DNA of 64,000 nt, from contig WYBM01000034.1 of assembly GCA_011525915.1 (NCBI GenBank), positions 1-64,000 on the forward strand, given 5' to 3'. Both the position numbers and the translations under genes were made by a program. The notes under the pieces were generated by a model. The model saw nothing but the letters and a program-made list of their open reading frames with translations. It searched no databases and was not told where the DNA came from. Source of the stretch: Ardenticatenaceae bacterium (GTDB lineage Bacteria; Chloroflexota; Anaerolineae; Promineifilales; Promineifilaceae). Shown one piece after another: positions 16,037 through 26,300 of the stretch; position 1 is the stretch's first letter, and each line of letters begins with the position of its first letter.

Positions 16037-16070
16037 ACGGCCGTGTCTCTTTGCCAGGAGACACGGCCGT
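16037..16070. terminator. Strong hairpin made of two ACGGCCGT copies
   Basis: A 13-bp perfect stem (16037-16049 with 16058-16070), each arm starting or ending with the iterated octamer; loop of 8 nt. There is no T-run, so it may act as a barrier or a factor site rather than as a classical terminator. Confidence 0.5.
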
Positions 16071-16188
16071 GTCCTACCTTCTTACACTTCCCTGAAAATC
16101 CCCTGGCTTTTTTCAAGCAGCAAGTTATAATATAAGCCGCTGGCCACAAGCAAGCACCCTTTTCAGTTAAAAAGAAAAAATAGATTTT

Positions 16189-16216
16189 TTGAAATTTTGC
16201 AAAAATCCGGTAGACT
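16189..16216 (+). promoter_or_regulatory. Putative promoter of the rpmB-rpmG unit
   Basis: TTGAAA (16189-16194), 16-bp spacer, TAGACT (16211-16216), 60 bp before ATG 16277, within an A/T-rich stretch. Confidence 0.5.
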
Positions 16217-16276
16217 ACTGGTTCGCGCCTGTTGGCGCTACGGCAAAAGAGATTATAACGAGAGGATAGATCGATT

Positions 16277-16519
16277 ATGGCTCGCAAATGTAAAATAACC
16301 GGCAAAGGTCCGTTGGCAGGTAACAATGTATCGTTCTCCCAAAAGAAAACGAGGCGGCGGTTTTTGCCCAACTTACAAACTAAAAGAGTATACATACCTG
16401 AACTTGACCGTACCGTGCGCATCAAAATGTCGGCGCGGGCTTTACGGAGCGTAGATAAGGTTGGGTTGATGTCTTTTTTGAAGAAACAAGGATTGTCTTT
16501 AAAAGACGTCACGTCGTGA
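16277..16519 (+). CDS. rpmB: 50S ribosomal protein bL28
   Basis: The 80-residue basic protein starts MARKCKITGKGPLAGNNVS, the conserved bL28 N-terminus, and has the usual RRRFLPNLQTKRVYIPELDRTV core. The length is normal for the family. It is a component of the large ribosomal subunit. It is followed 50 bp downstream by bL33 in the same direction, a common pairing. Confidence 0.97.
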   Translation: MARKCKITGKGPLAGNNVSFSQKKTRRRFLPNLQTKRVYIPELDRTVRIKMSARALRSVDKVGLMSFLKKQGLSLKDVTS

Positions 16520-16569
16520 TCCGCTAATACGTTAACCGTAATCGGATATCGCAAAAGGAACAAGGAGTC

Positions 16570-16734
16570 ATGGCAAAGAAAAAAGATGTACGCGGGGTGA
16601 TTAAGCTGCGCAGCACGGAAAGCAGCCACATGTATTACACCACCAAAAATCGGCGCAATTCGCCCAATCGGATTGAACTGCGTAAGTATGATCCCACCTT
16701 GCGCCGTCACGTGCTTTACCGCGAAACTCGCTAA
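16570..16734 (+). CDS. rpmG: 50S ribosomal protein bL33
   Basis: A 54-residue protein starting [18 protein letters not shown] and continuing [20 protein letters not shown], the bL33 pattern. The zinc-ribbon cysteines of C+ forms are absent, so this is the zinc-independent (C-) paralogue. AAGGAG precedes the ATG. A rho-independent terminator lies just downstream and closes the rpmB-rpmG unit. Confidence 0.95.
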   Translation: MAKKKDVRGVIKLRSTESSHMYYTTKNRRNSPNRIELRKYDPTLRRHVLYRETR

Positions 16735-16765
16735 ATTCGTCACACGACCGTTGTGTTTATGATGG

Positions 16766-16793
16766 GCCTGCCAATTTCTGGCAGGCTTTTTGT
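16766..16793 (+). terminator. Rho-independent terminator after rpmG
   Basis: An 8-bp stem GCCTGCCA (16766-16773) / TGGCAGGC (16779-16786), 5-nt loop, then TTTTTGTTTT. Confidence 0.9.
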
Positions 16794-16836
16794 TTTGGCT
16801 GTGTTTCCTTTGATGTTTTTGGTATAAAATATCAGT

Positions 16837-17691
16837 ATGGAACAGCTAAGTTCAACAAACCGGGAGCGGGGAATACCCCATCAGTCGGCGTCAGCCTGTT
16901 TGCACTTTGCTGATGTTGCGGTAGCGTACGCGGCGGGGCCAAACGGCCGTACCATGCGCAACGGCCGTGACCTGGCGCTGGAAAATATCACCTTCCAATT
17001 GGAAAGCGGCCAGCGTGTGGCTGTGGTGGGGCCCAATGGCGCCGGCAAAAGCACACTGCTGCGGCTTATTGTGGGTACCGTGCAGCCCACACAGGGGCAG
17101 GTGACCGTATTTGGGTCAAAGCCGGGCCAGCATATTTGCATTGCTTACGTACCACAGCGCAGTCAGATTGACTGGTCATTCCCGGCGACGGTGCTGGACG
17201 TCGTGATGATGGGGCGTGCCGGACAAATTGGCCTGTTTCGCCGCCCTTCGGCTCATGACAAAACCATTGTGCAAGAAAGCCTGGCGCGGGTGAACGCTAC
17301 CCACCTGGCGCACAAGCAAATCGGCGAACTGTCCGGGGGGCAGCAGCAGCGTGTTTTTATTGCCCGGGCCCTGGCCCAGCAGGCGGAACTGCTCTTGTTA
17401 GATGAGCCGCTCACTGGGTTAGACGTACCCAGCCAGGAAGCGATATTTACCATTTTAGAGACGCTGCGTCCCCTGGGGGTTACCGTCATTATGGCCACCC
17501 ATGATTTAAACCTGGCCGCAGAGCGGTTTGACCAGATCATGTTGTTAAACGGGCAGATCGTGGCCTTTGGCCCACCTCTGGCCGTGTTAGCCCCGGAAAA
17601 CTTGCTGCGGGCTTACGGGGGGCATATTCACCTGCTGCCGCCGTCTGGCCATGACCAGCCGCCGGTTTTTGTAAAGAATGTGGAGACGTAG
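16837..17691 (+). CDS. Metal (Zn/Mn) ABC transporter ATP-binding protein
   Basis: A 284-residue ATPase with Walker A GPNGAGKST at about residues 65-73, signature LSGGQQQR near 168 and Walker B LLLLDEPLTGLD near 188. It is close to the ZnuC/MntB/TroB group of metal importers, and the ECF-independent permease of the same group follows 6 bp later. The N-terminal 20 residues are longer than usual. No substrate-binding protein is encoded nearby, so that subunit must come from elsewhere. The Fur-family regulator gene downstream supports a metal-import role. Confidence 0.9.
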   Translation: MEQLSSTNRERGIPHQSASACLHFADVAVAYAAGPNGRTMRNGRDLALENITFQLESGQRVAVVGPNGAGKSTLLRLIVGTVQPTQGQVTVFGSKPGQHICIAYVPQRSQIDWSFPATVLDVVMMGRAGQIGLFRRPSAHDKTIVQESLARVNATHLAHKQIGELSGGQQQRVFIARALAQQAELLLLDEPLTGLDVPSQEAIFTILETLRPLGVTVIMATHDLNLAAERFDQIMLLNGQIVAFGPPLAVLAPENLLRAYGGHIHLLPPSGHDQPPVFVKNVET

Positions 17692-17697
17692 CCTCTT

Positions 17698-18534
17698 ATG
17701 GTCATTGATTGGATCCTGGAACCATTGCAATATGCCTTTATTGGGCGTGCCTTGTTGGCGGCAATGATTGTAGGCGTTGTATGCCCGGTTGTGGGCACCT
17801 ACATCGTCTTACGGGGCATGGCTTTTTTTGGTGATGCCCTGGCGCATATCATTTTACCCGGTGTGGTGATCGCTTATCTCTTAAGCTGGCCCCTGGCTCT
17901 GGGGGCACTGGTCATGGGTGTGGGTGCGGCCGTGGGCATTGGCGCCCTGACAGAACGGGGATTGCTTAAAGAAGACACGGCCATAGGGGTAATATTTGCC
18001 GGTCTATTTGCCCTCGGCGTGGCGTTGCTGTCGGCCACAGGTAACTATGCTGTGGACCTGGCCCATTTTTTGTTTGGCAACTTGTTGGGTGTGACCACGG
18101 CTGACTTGCTGATTGCCCTGGTGTTGGCCAGCATTGTTCTTCTGCTGGTCATTCTGTTCTTTAAAGAGTTTACAGTGATCACCTTTGACCCAATATTGGC
18201 GATAACGCTGCGCCTGCCGGCCCGCTTTTTGCGCTATCTGCTGTTGGTGTTGATCGCCATTACCATTGTGGTTTCTTTGCAGGTGGTGGGCATTGCCTTG
18301 ATGTTGGCCATGCTGGTGACGCCGGCAGCAGCGGCTTCGTTGTTAACCCGCCGGCTGTCCTCTATGATGGCGGCTGCCGCCGGGGTGGGTGTGGTGTCGG
18401 GCATCATCGGTGTATATGTCTCGTTTTATTTGGACATAGCCTCTGGACCGGCCGTGGTGCTGGTAGCCACATTGATTTTTAGTATGGTATTTCTCTTTGC
18501 GCCTGCCAAAGGTGTTGTCTGGCGGCGAGGGTAG
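17698..18534 (+). CDS. Metal ABC transporter permease (ZnuB/MntC-like)
   Basis: A 278-residue membrane protein with about eight helices, typical of the ABC-3 permease family (TroC/ZnuB/MntC). Conserved features include the start MIVGVVCPVVGTYIVLRGMA and the FFGDALAHIILPGV motif. It pairs with the ATPase gene just upstream to form the import channel for Zn2+ or Mn2+. Which metal is moved cannot be read from sequence; the downstream regulator suggests zinc or iron control. Confidence 0.92.
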   Translation: MVIDWILEPLQYAFIGRALLAAMIVGVVCPVVGTYIVLRGMAFFGDALAHIILPGVVIAYLLSWPLALGALVMGVGAAVGIGALTERGLLKEDTAIGVIFAGLFALGVALLSATGNYAVDLAHFLFGNLLGVTTADLLIALVLASIVLLLVILFFKEFTVITFDPILAITLRLPARFLRYLLLVLIAITIVVSLQVVGIALMLAMLVTPAAAASLLTRRLSSMMAAAAGVGVVSGIIGVYVSFYLDIASGPAVVLVATLIFSMVFLFAPAKGVVWRRG

Positions 18535-18635
18535 GGGGCTTATCATAGAACTATGGCATCGCTGGATGCGCTTGAAGGGTGTTTCGGTCATGAATGTGCA
18601 AAACTGCTTCTGAACGCACCCAAAGGACGCGGAAA

Positions 18636-19079
18636 ATGGATAAACAGCTGCAGGTGTTTACCCTGACATTGCAAGAAAACGGCTATCGTTTGACACGTGC
18701 CAGGCAGGCGGTGGTAACCGCCTTGTTGTCCAGTGGCGGGCACGTAAGTGCAGATGCTCTGGCGGAAGTTGTGCGTGAATCTGCACCTCAGGTAGGTCGA
18801 ATGACCGTTTACCGCACATTGGATCTCTTGAGTGAATTGGGTTTGGTGCGTCCAGTGTACCAGGGAACGGGTGCGGCGCACTATGTGTTGATGGATGATG
18901 GCCACCATCATCACCTGGTGTGTTCCACCTGTGATACGGTGATAGAGTTTGATGACTGTGTACTGGAAGAGATTGAACGCGTGATTGGGGAACGCTTTCA
19001 GTTTGAGGTGCGCGGCCACCTGTTAGAGTTTTACGGCCGTTGTCATCATTGCCGTGAATCATCATCTGTCCTTGCATAA
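18636..19079 (+). CDS. Fur-family metal regulator (Zur-like)
   Basis: A 147-residue Fur-type repressor. The winged helix covers residues about 10-85 (YRLTRARQAVVTALL and GRMTVYRTLDLL). The dimer/metal domain has the HHHHLVC motif, then CSTC and CHHC pairs that form the structural zinc site. ATG 18636 is chosen because AAAGGA lies just upstream; the open frame from 18594 has no good site. Placed behind a Zn/Mn-type ABC transporter, a Zur-like role is the most likely, but Fur or PerR are possible. Confidence 0.9.
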   Translation: MDKQLQVFTLTLQENGYRLTRARQAVVTALLSSGGHVSADALAEVVRESAPQVGRMTVYRTLDLLSELGLVRPVYQGTGAAHYVLMDDGHHHHLVCSTCDTVIEFDDCVLEEIERVIGERFQFEVRGHLLEFYGRCHHCRESSSVLA

Positions 19080-19094
19080 CAGATGATGATTCAC
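19054..19094. terminator. 16-bp perfect inverted repeat overlapping the fur stop codon
   Basis: GTGAATCATCATCTGT (19054-19069) pairs with 19079-19094 across a 9-nt loop. It lies between the convergent fur-like and SH3b genes. There is little T-run, so it may act by blocking read-through in both directions. Confidence 0.65.
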
Positions 19095-19118
19095 AAATGA
19101 TCGTTGCCAATTACCTGA

Positions 19119-20537
19119 TTATTGAAGAATGGGCAGGGTGGTGATAGGTACCGCCAGCGCCACATATTGTGCCTGAATCCACCCCTGCTGGCCGTTGCTC
19201 AAGACAACGTACACCCAGGTGCTATCGGCGGTGCGGCCGGTGGCGGTGACCGCCAGGCCAGAATAAACGGAACCAGTGACGGGGCAGGTCAGGTTCGGGC
19301 AAGAGCGTAAACTGGTGGTATTGCCTGTATTGACGGGAGGAGGGGCGCCCACTGGCGGCTGACCGGGTACGGGCCCAGACAAAACGGGTAGCAGGCTAAT
19401 AGTCATGGCCGTACTGACATAACCGGCGTTGGCCCACCCTTCTTTGCCATCATTAGCGCGCACCATTAACCAGGTATTATCGCTGGTTCGCCCTAACAGC
19501 GTCAGGGCAGAACCGTAAGAGGCGACGGTGGTGATACCAGCGCTGGCGCCGGGGGTGGAACGAATGTTTAAGTTACCGGCGGCCACGGCCCCCGTGCCAG
19601 ATTGGGCAGTGACAGGCAGGTTGGCCACATTGGTGCCGGTGGTCAGGTACCGGGTATTCACCCAGCCTTGCTGGCCATTGTTGGTGCGAATGTTTAGCCA
19701 ACTGGTGTCCAGATTGCGTCCCAACAGGCTGACCAGATTGCCGTTGTCTACGGCCGTGACCCGTACATACCCCACACCAGGACCAGAACGCACGTTAAGG
19801 TGGGCGGTATTCACAATGGCGGTATTAGGAATGGTGGTGGGCACCGGGGTTACCGGGGTTGGTGGTATGACTGTGGGCAGTGGGGTCACACCCGGGGGTA
19901 GGGGCGTGGGGGTAGAGACCGAGGCGTCTACCACCGGCAGGCTGCTTATCGGCACACTGGGGGTTAAATAGCGTTGATTTACCCAGCCGGTAACGGCGTT
20001 TGTGGTTTGAATATAGACCCAGGTAGCGTCAGCATTACGGCCTAACAACACCACAATGTCGCCAAAGTAGACGGCCGTTTTTACGCTAAACTGCACCCCT
20101 GGCCCAGAGCGCACATTTAAGGCGCCGGTATTCACAACGCCGGTGGCGTAGGTGGGGTTAACCGGTGTGGGTGAGGAGGGGAGGGGCGTCGCGGTGGTGC
20201 CGGGCACATTCACAGTGGGCAAATCAAAGAGATTGATGGTGTATGTCAAGGATTGGGGCCGGGCCCACCCCAAAATGCCGTTAGGCGTGCGCACATAGAC
20301 CCAACTGGCGTCTGAATTGCGCCCCAACATGGTGACAACCTGGTTCTGACCAACCACATCTACAACGGCTGACGCGCTGTCAGCGGTGGCATGAACGGTT
20401 AACGAACTGACGTTAACAATGGCTGGAGCGCTGACCTGGGCTCTTGTTTCCAGGGCCATGACCTGGCCCGCCAGCAATAAACTTACCAGCAGAAAAACAG
20501 CGATCAAAAACGTTTTGCCTGAAAATTTGAGTTTCAT
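19119..20537 (-). CDS. Exported protein with five SH3b (bacterial SH3) repeats
   Basis: The 472-residue product has a signal peptide (about residues 1-30) and then repeated SH3_3-type modules. Each carries an LNVRSGPG-like entry and a W-(V/L)-x-(V/I)-x-(T/A)-x-(N/D)-G-x-x-GW core, separated by Pro/Thr linkers. Such modules bind cell-wall or surface polymers and often decorate exported proteins; no catalytic domain is present. It is probably a cell-surface protein. It is convergent with the fur-like gene, and its promoter lies in the 270-bp spacer shared with the mutase gene. Confidence 0.88.
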   Translation of the reverse strand: MKLKFSGKTFLIAVFLLVSLLLAGQVMALETRAQVSAPAIVNVSSLTVHATADSASAVVDVVGQNQVVTMLGRNSDASWVYVRTPNGILGWARPQSLTYTINLFDLPTVNVPGTTATPLPSSPTPVNPTYATGVVNTGALNVRSGPGVQFSVKTAVYFGDIVVLLGRNADATWVYIQTTNAVTGWVNQRYLTPSVPISSLPVVDASVSTPTPLPPGVTPLPTVIPPTPVTPVPTTIPNTAIVNTAHLNVRSGPGVGYVRVTAVDNGNLVSLLGRNLDTSWLNIRTNNGQQGWVNTRYLTTGTNVANLPVTAQSGTGAVAAGNLNIRSTPGASAGITTVASYGSALTLLGRTSDNTWLMVRANDGKEGWANAGYVSTAMTISLLPVLSGPVPGQPPVGAPPPVNTGNTTSLRSCPNLTCPVTGSVYSGLAVTATGRTADSTWVYVVLSNGQQGWIQAQYVALAVPITTLPILQ

Positions 20538-20810
20538 TTCTTGTTCCTCCTAAAACCAAGTCAACACAAGAAAGTGATGGTGTGATGATCTTTCGCCATT
20601 GTCCATTCACTATGTTGATCGTGAGGATTGCCCATTTTACCTTTTCTAAGAATAAGGTGACATAAAATCACTTTACATAGTATAGTCCATAATGCGGGGT
20701 TTCTGCAAGTATAGATTATGTAAAAGCTGAGATCGCTGCCAAACTCGCAAATCGGCCCGGCAACCGGTATAATCAAAACGAATTTGACATGGCTGTAAGA
20801 GGAGTAATTA

Positions 20811-21227
20811 ATGGAGCGACAACCACGTATTCTTATTGCCAAGCCCGGACTAGACGGGCATGATCGGGGTGCAAAAGTTGTGGCCCGTGCGTTGCGCGAT
20901 GCGGGTATGGAAGTGATCTACACAGGGTTGCGGCAGACGCCGGAAATGGTCGTCGAATCTGCTTTACAGGAAGACGTGGACGCCATTGGCCTGAGCATTT
21001 TGTCTGGCGCACATCTGCCACTGGTAGAACGTATTATGGCTTTGCTGGGGCAGAATGACATGTTAGACGTGCCTGTTTTTTTAGGCGGGATTGTACCGCC
21101 TGATGACCTGCCAGCTTTAAAAGAGATGGGGGTGGCTGGCGTTTTTGGTCCTGGGGCCAGCACAGGAGAGATCGTCACGTTTATTTGGGAGGTATTGGCC
21201 GCTAAACAGGGAGATAAGGTGGCGTGA
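20811..21227 (+). CDS. Methylmalonyl-CoA mutase, small/C-terminal B12-binding subunit
   Basis: A 138-residue stand-alone cobalamin-binding domain. The cobalamin-ligating histidine is in [12 protein letters not shown], the family DxHxxG motif, and SILSG and GG(I)VP loops follow. It forms the B12 half of a two-subunit methylmalonyl-CoA or related acyl-CoA mutase that interconverts succinyl-CoA and methylmalonyl-CoA. The large TIM-barrel subunit is not in this window. Its stop overlaps the start of the MeaB gene by 4 nt. Confidence 0.93.
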   Translation: MERQPRILIAKPGLDGHDRGAKVVARALRDAGMEVIYTGLRQTPEMVVESALQEDVDAIGLSILSGAHLPLVERIMALLGQNDMLDVPVFLGGIVPPDDLPALKEMGVAGVFGPGASTGEIVTFIWEVLAAKQGDKVA

Positions 21228-22249
21228 AGGAGTTAATCGAGGGCGTGCTGCACGGCCGTCCCCGCGCTATTGCCCGCCTGATCACACTGATAGAAAACAG
21301 TGAGACGGCCACCGAAACGGCCGTTACCGCCCTTTACCCTCATACCGGAAACACCCACATCATTGGTATTACTGGCCCGCCTGGTTCCGGCAAAAGCAGC
21401 CTTGTGAATGAATTGGCCAAGGTGCTGCGCCGGCAAGATTTGCGCATAGGCATTGTGGCCATAGACCCCAGCAGCCCCTTTACCGGCGGCGCTTTGCTGG
21501 GCGACCGGGTGCGTATGCGTGATCTGGCCGGTGACCGTGGTGTTTTTATTCGCAGTATGGCCTCGCGGGGCTGCCTGGGTGGGCTGGCGCAGACAACCTG
21601 GGCGGTTATTAAGGTGCTGGATGCCGCCGGTTTTGATATGGTTCTGGTAGAAACTGTCGGTGCCGGCCAGGCGGAAGTAGACATTGCTCGTGCTGCCCAT
21701 ACCACCCTGGTGATTGAATCGCCCGGTATGGGTGATGACGTCCAGGCTTTTAAAGCGGGCATTCTGGAAATTGCCGATATTCTGGTAGTCAACAAGGCAG
21801 ACCGGCCGGGCAGTGACCGGGTGGTGCGCTCATTGGAAACGATGCTGCATTTAGGGCCGGTAGGGGGCACACGGCATCATGGCTATACAGGTGAAGTTCC
21901 CCTGGCGGCGGCCAATGGCGCGTCTGGTGGCTGGCAAATTCCGGTGCAGCCCACTATTGCCACTGAGGGGAAGGGGGTGCCTGAACTGGTGATGCTGCTG
22001 CAGCAGCATCACGCCTATCTGCAAACCAGCGGCGAGTGGCAGCAGCGTGAAAAAGAACGCTGCTGGCAGGAGATCATGCATCTCCTGCATCTGCGGTTTA
22101 TGGCACAATTTCAGACGGCCGTACCCCAAACCGAGCGTGCCTCATGGGCGACGGCCGTAGCCGCCAGAGAGGTAGACCCCTACACGGCCGTGCGTCAGCT
22201 TTTCCTGGCACTCTCTGGTGGGGCAAAGATTAGTACAGATGGTGCATAA
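21224..22249 (+). CDS. meaB: MeaB/ArgK-type G3E GTPase, mutase chaperone
   Basis: A 341-residue P-loop GTPase. Walker [10 protein letters not shown] lies near residues 50-58, the [15 protein letters not shown] motif near 85, the [14 protein letters not shown] switch near 145 and the NKAD base-recognition motif near 190. MeaB protects and reloads B12-dependent mutases, which fits the overlapping B12-subunit gene upstream. GTG 21224 overlaps the previous stop. Length and motifs are typical. Confidence 0.95.
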   Translation: MKELIEGVLHGRPRAIARLITLIENSETATETAVTALYPHTGNTHIIGITGPPGSGKSSLVNELAKVLRRQDLRIGIVAIDPSSPFTGGALLGDRVRMRDLAGDRGVFIRSMASRGCLGGLAQTTWAVIKVLDAAGFDMVLVETVGAGQAEVDIARAAHTTLVIESPGMGDDVQAFKAGILEIADILVVNKADRPGSDRVVRSLETMLHLGPVGGTRHHGYTGEVPLAAANGASGGWQIPVQPTIATEGKGVPELVMLLQQHHAYLQTSGEWQQREKERCWQEIMHLLHLRFMAQFQTAVPQTERASWATAVAAREVDPYTAVRQLFLALSGGAKISTDGA

Positions 22250-22302
22250 AACGTAAAACTTGTCGCGTTTTATATTGTATGGGTACAGTAGAGAGGACAA
22301 CA

Positions 22303-23259
22303 ATGGGTAAGATGGTAGCTTACGGCGAGATCAAACTATTTGCTGGTTCGGGTTGCCCCGGTCTGGCCCAGAAGATAGCTGATTATTTAGACATTCCCCT
22401 GAGCGGTTGGGATATTATTCAGTTCCCTAACGAAAACTTGTTTGTGAAACTGCATGGCAGCGTGCGCGGTCAGGATGTTTTTCTTATCCAGAGCCACACC
22501 CGGCCAGTTCATCGCAACATCATGGAAACGCTCATTGCCATAGACTGCCTGAAGCGTGATTCGGCCGGCCGGGTGACGGTGGTTGTCCCTTTTATGGCCT
22601 ACTCGCAAAGCGACAAAAAAGACCAGCCCCGTGTGCCCATCTCTGCCCGGCTGCTGGCAGACATGATTGAGGTAGCCGGGGCTGACCGCTGGATCACCAT
22701 AGACCTGCATGCCGAGCAGATTCAAGGCTTTTACAAAATCCCCGGAGATTCGCTAACCGCCTTTCACATATTAATTGACTATTTTAAGCCCAGGCAGTTA
22801 AATGCCGTGGTTGTCACCCCAGACCTGGGCTTTGCCAAACGGGGGCGCAACTTTGCTGCCAGCCTGGATTTGCCCCTGGCCTTTGTGGAAAAACGGCGTG
22901 CTGGCAACGAAACCGGGCGTGAGGCGCTCAGTCTTATCGGCAGCGTTGCTGACAAGGATGTTATTATCGTAGACGATCTGGTAGACACGGCCGGGTCTAT
23001 GCGGGAAGCGGTTCAGCTTGTGAAGTCTTGCGGCGCCCGAGACGTCTATATCACGTTTACTCATGCCGTTTTGTCTGACCCGGCCATTGAACGGTTAAGA
23101 GAGCTGCCGATCAAAGAAATTGTGACGACTGATACCATTCCCTTGCCCGCAGAAAAGATGCTGCCCAACATTACGATACTTACCGTTGCGGAACTGTTAG
23201 GTGAAGTCATCATTCGCTCCCATGAGGGGCGCAGCGTAGGCGAACTTTTTAATGAGTAA
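22303..23259 (+). CDS. prs: Ribose-phosphate pyrophosphokinase
   Basis: A 318-residue PRPP synthetase that makes phosphoribosyl pyrophosphate from ribose-5-phosphate and ATP for nucleotide, His and Trp synthesis. It shows FPNENLFVKLHGSVRG near the start (ATP loop), the PFMAYSQSDKK flexible loop, IDLHAEQIQGF, and the PRPP loop VIIVDDLVDTAGSM. The D(V/L)G-AKR segment is slightly divergent (PDLGFAKRGRNFA). ATG 22303 is preceded by GAGAGG; the frame upstream is not needed. Confidence 0.93.
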   Translation: MGKMVAYGEIKLFAGSGCPGLAQKIADYLDIPLSGWDIIQFPNENLFVKLHGSVRGQDVFLIQSHTRPVHRNIMETLIAIDCLKRDSAGRVTVVVPFMAYSQSDKKDQPRVPISARLLADMIEVAGADRWITIDLHAEQIQGFYKIPGDSLTAFHILIDYFKPRQLNAVVVTPDLGFAKRGRNFAASLDLPLAFVEKRRAGNETGREALSLIGSVADKDVIIVDDLVDTAGSMREAVQLVKSCGARDVYITFTHAVLSDPAIERLRELPIKEIVTTDTIPLPAEKMLPNITILTVAELLGEVIIRSHEGRSVGELFNE

Positions 23260-23353
23260 CACGGGCATTCTAATAAAAAACTTAGTTAGCGACGGTATGC
23301 TTGGCCTGTTATTGCTTAAACGCGCAAAAAATTAACATATCTGGATAAATCTC

Positions 23354-26300
23354 ATGTTTAAAAAACTTGTTTCTATCGTGGTAGGTGATCCCAACAAAAA
23401 GGTAATTAACAGTTTGGAATCATTTGTGGCCCAAGTTAATGAATTTGAACCACAAATGCAGCAGCTCACCGACGAGCAAATGCGGGAAAAGACAGAAGAG
23501 TTACGGCGGCGCCATTTAGAAGACGAAGAGCCACTAGATGAGTTGATGGCTGAAGCCTTTGCCCTGGTACGTGAAGCATCTGTGCGCACTACGGGGCTGC
23601 GTCATTATGACGTTCAAATCATGGGTGGCGCCTTGCTGCATCGTGGTGAAGTTGTGGAAATGCGTACCGGTGAGGGGAAGACACTGGTGGGTACATTGCC
23701 GCTGTTCTTAAATGCTCTCACCGGACGCGGGGTTCATCTGGTCACGGTTAATGATTACCTGGCCCGGCGTGACGGCGGTTGGATGGGCAAGATATTTCAT
23801 GCCTTGGGCCTGACAGTAGGCTGTATTGGCCCGCTGCAATTTTCAGCCCTCTATGATCCGGACTACGTCAACCCCGGTGCCGAGCTGGAAGATGAACGTC
23901 TAGTGCATTGGCGGCCATGCACCCGCCGCCAGGCGTATATCGCTGACATCACGTATGGCATTAGTAGTGAATTTGGGTTTGACTATTTGCGGGACAACAT
24001 GGTTACCAGCAAAGAAAAGCTGGCGCAGCGCGATCTTGTTTATGCCATCATTGACGAGGTGGACAACGTGCTGATTGACGAGGCCCGGACGCCCCTGATC
24101 ATCTCTGGGCCAGCACCCCGCTCTGGCAAGGAGTACGCCCGTTTTGCTGAGTATGTACGTGGTCTGAAGCGCAACACGGCCGAAGAGGACGAAGCGCCGA
24201 CCGGTCATTATGACCTGGATGAAAAAAGCCGCTCTGTCAGCCTGACAGAGTTAGGCATTGCCGAGATTGAGAAACGCATCCCGGAACTGGATGTAGAGGC
24301 GGGGGACAATTTGTATGACCCGCGTTTTTACCATCTGACATATTACCTGGATAATGCTTTAAGGGCGCAGTATCTGTTTAAGCGTGATGTGGAGTATGTG
24401 GTCAATGACGGCCAGGTGATCATCGTCGATGACTTTACCGGCCGTCTGATGCCTGGCCGCCGCTATTCAGAAGGGCTGCATGAAGCTATTGAGGCCAAAG
24501 AAGGTGTGCAGATTAAGCGGGAGACGGTGACGGTAGCTACCATCACCTTGCAAAACTATTTCCGCCTGTATGATAAATTGGCAGGCATGACAGGTACCGC
24601 CCTGACAGACGCGGAAGAGTTTGACAAGATTTACGAACTTGGGGTGACACCGTTACCAACCAATGTGCAGTACATTGTGGACACGAGGGCCATGGGGTTG
24701 GTGGAACATAAAGAGAAGGTAGAAAGCGGTGAGCAAATTTCTTATGTTGATCCGCAGACAAGTGCGCCCGTTTTTTACAAACGTACTGACTTTCAAGATC
24801 AGATTTTTGGCACGGAGGGGGCCAAAGACAAGGCCATTATAAACGAGATAAAGCGTTACCAAGAGATGGGCCGGCCGGTGTTGGTGGGTACAACTTCAGT
24901 GGAGCATTCAGAAACCATTCACAAGCTGCTGGAAAAAGAGCGTGTGCCGCATGCTGTTTTGAATGCCAAGATACACCAATCAGAAGCGTTGATTGTGGCT
25001 CAGGCTGGCCGTAAAGGGGCGGTGACGATTTCCACCAACATGGCCGGGCGTGGTACCGATATCTTGCTGGGGGGGAACCCGGAAGGCATGGCGGCCGAGA
25101 TGATGGAAGAGGAGTTGTTCAAACGGCCGTTGCTTACCCAACTTGCCTTCAAACTGCTGGACGAAGGTCAGGAAACAGCCCGTGATATGGCCAACAAGCA
25201 CCCCAAACTAAGCGAAGATTTGGTAGATTGGCTCTTGGAAGTTAAACAAGAGATGGATGCCGCCCTGACGGAGATCGAACGGGTACAGGTTATCGGCTTC
25301 CTGATACAGCAGTTGCGCAATACGTATCACATCGATTATGAGGATGCTCTTAAGACCTTGCGGCTGGTAAACAGCGGCTTTTTGGGTGAAGCGCGTGATT
25401 ACCTGGAAACCATTGGTGCAGACGTAGCCCTGGTTGAAGATGCCACCCGTCTTACCGAACTATACACGCGCTACCAGCGCGTCCATGAAGATAATGGCCT
25501 GGCAGCCCAATTCCTGGCGGAGATCGTCTTTGATAAACATTATAACGCCCGTGCGGCCGTTATTCGGGCTGTAATGGCCGATGATCAAGAAGGGGCTGTG
25601 GCCATCACAAACACCGTTCGGGGGATGACCCCAGACCTGGTGGCGCGGATTGAAGCCATGAAGCGCCAGGCGGAAGCGGAACGGAAGCAAGTGTGGCAGT
25701 TGGGCGGCCTGCATGTTATTGGTTCAGAACGTCATGAGTCACGGCGTATTGATAACCAGCTGCGAGGGCGGGCTGCCCGGCAGGGTGACCCTGGGTCTTC
25801 CCGCTTTTTTATCTCCATTGAGGATGAGCTGATGCGCCGGTTTGGCGGTGAACGGATGAAAAGCTGGATGAGTAAAGGGCTGCTGGCCAACATCCCTGAA
25901 GATATGCCCCTGGAATTTGGTGTGCTGGATAAGATGATTGAAAACGCGCAGCAGCGTGTAGAAGGGTATAACTTTGATATTCGCAAGAACATTGTGGAAT
26001 ATGATGATGTGATGAACCGGCAGCGCCAGGCCATCTACTCTGAGCGCCGGGCGATATTAATGGCCGATGGCGTTGATTATGACGCCAAAATAAATGAAGC
26101 CTTTGCCAAGGCCATTGCAGAATTAGTTGACAACTATGTGGTGAATTATGAGCAGTTTTGCCGGGTTGAAATTGAGCGCGTGATTGCTAATTTTAGCACC
26201 GACGCCACAGACGAAGTAAACCTGACGGCCGTGATCGCCCGCCTGCGTGGCCTGCTGCCCGATGTGGTAAAGCTGGACAAAAATGAACTGGCCGCACTCA

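Noticed and set aside
15943-16743. 266-codon minus-strand ORF across the L28/L33 genes
   Set aside because: It is antisense to two certain ribosomal protein genes and has no family features.
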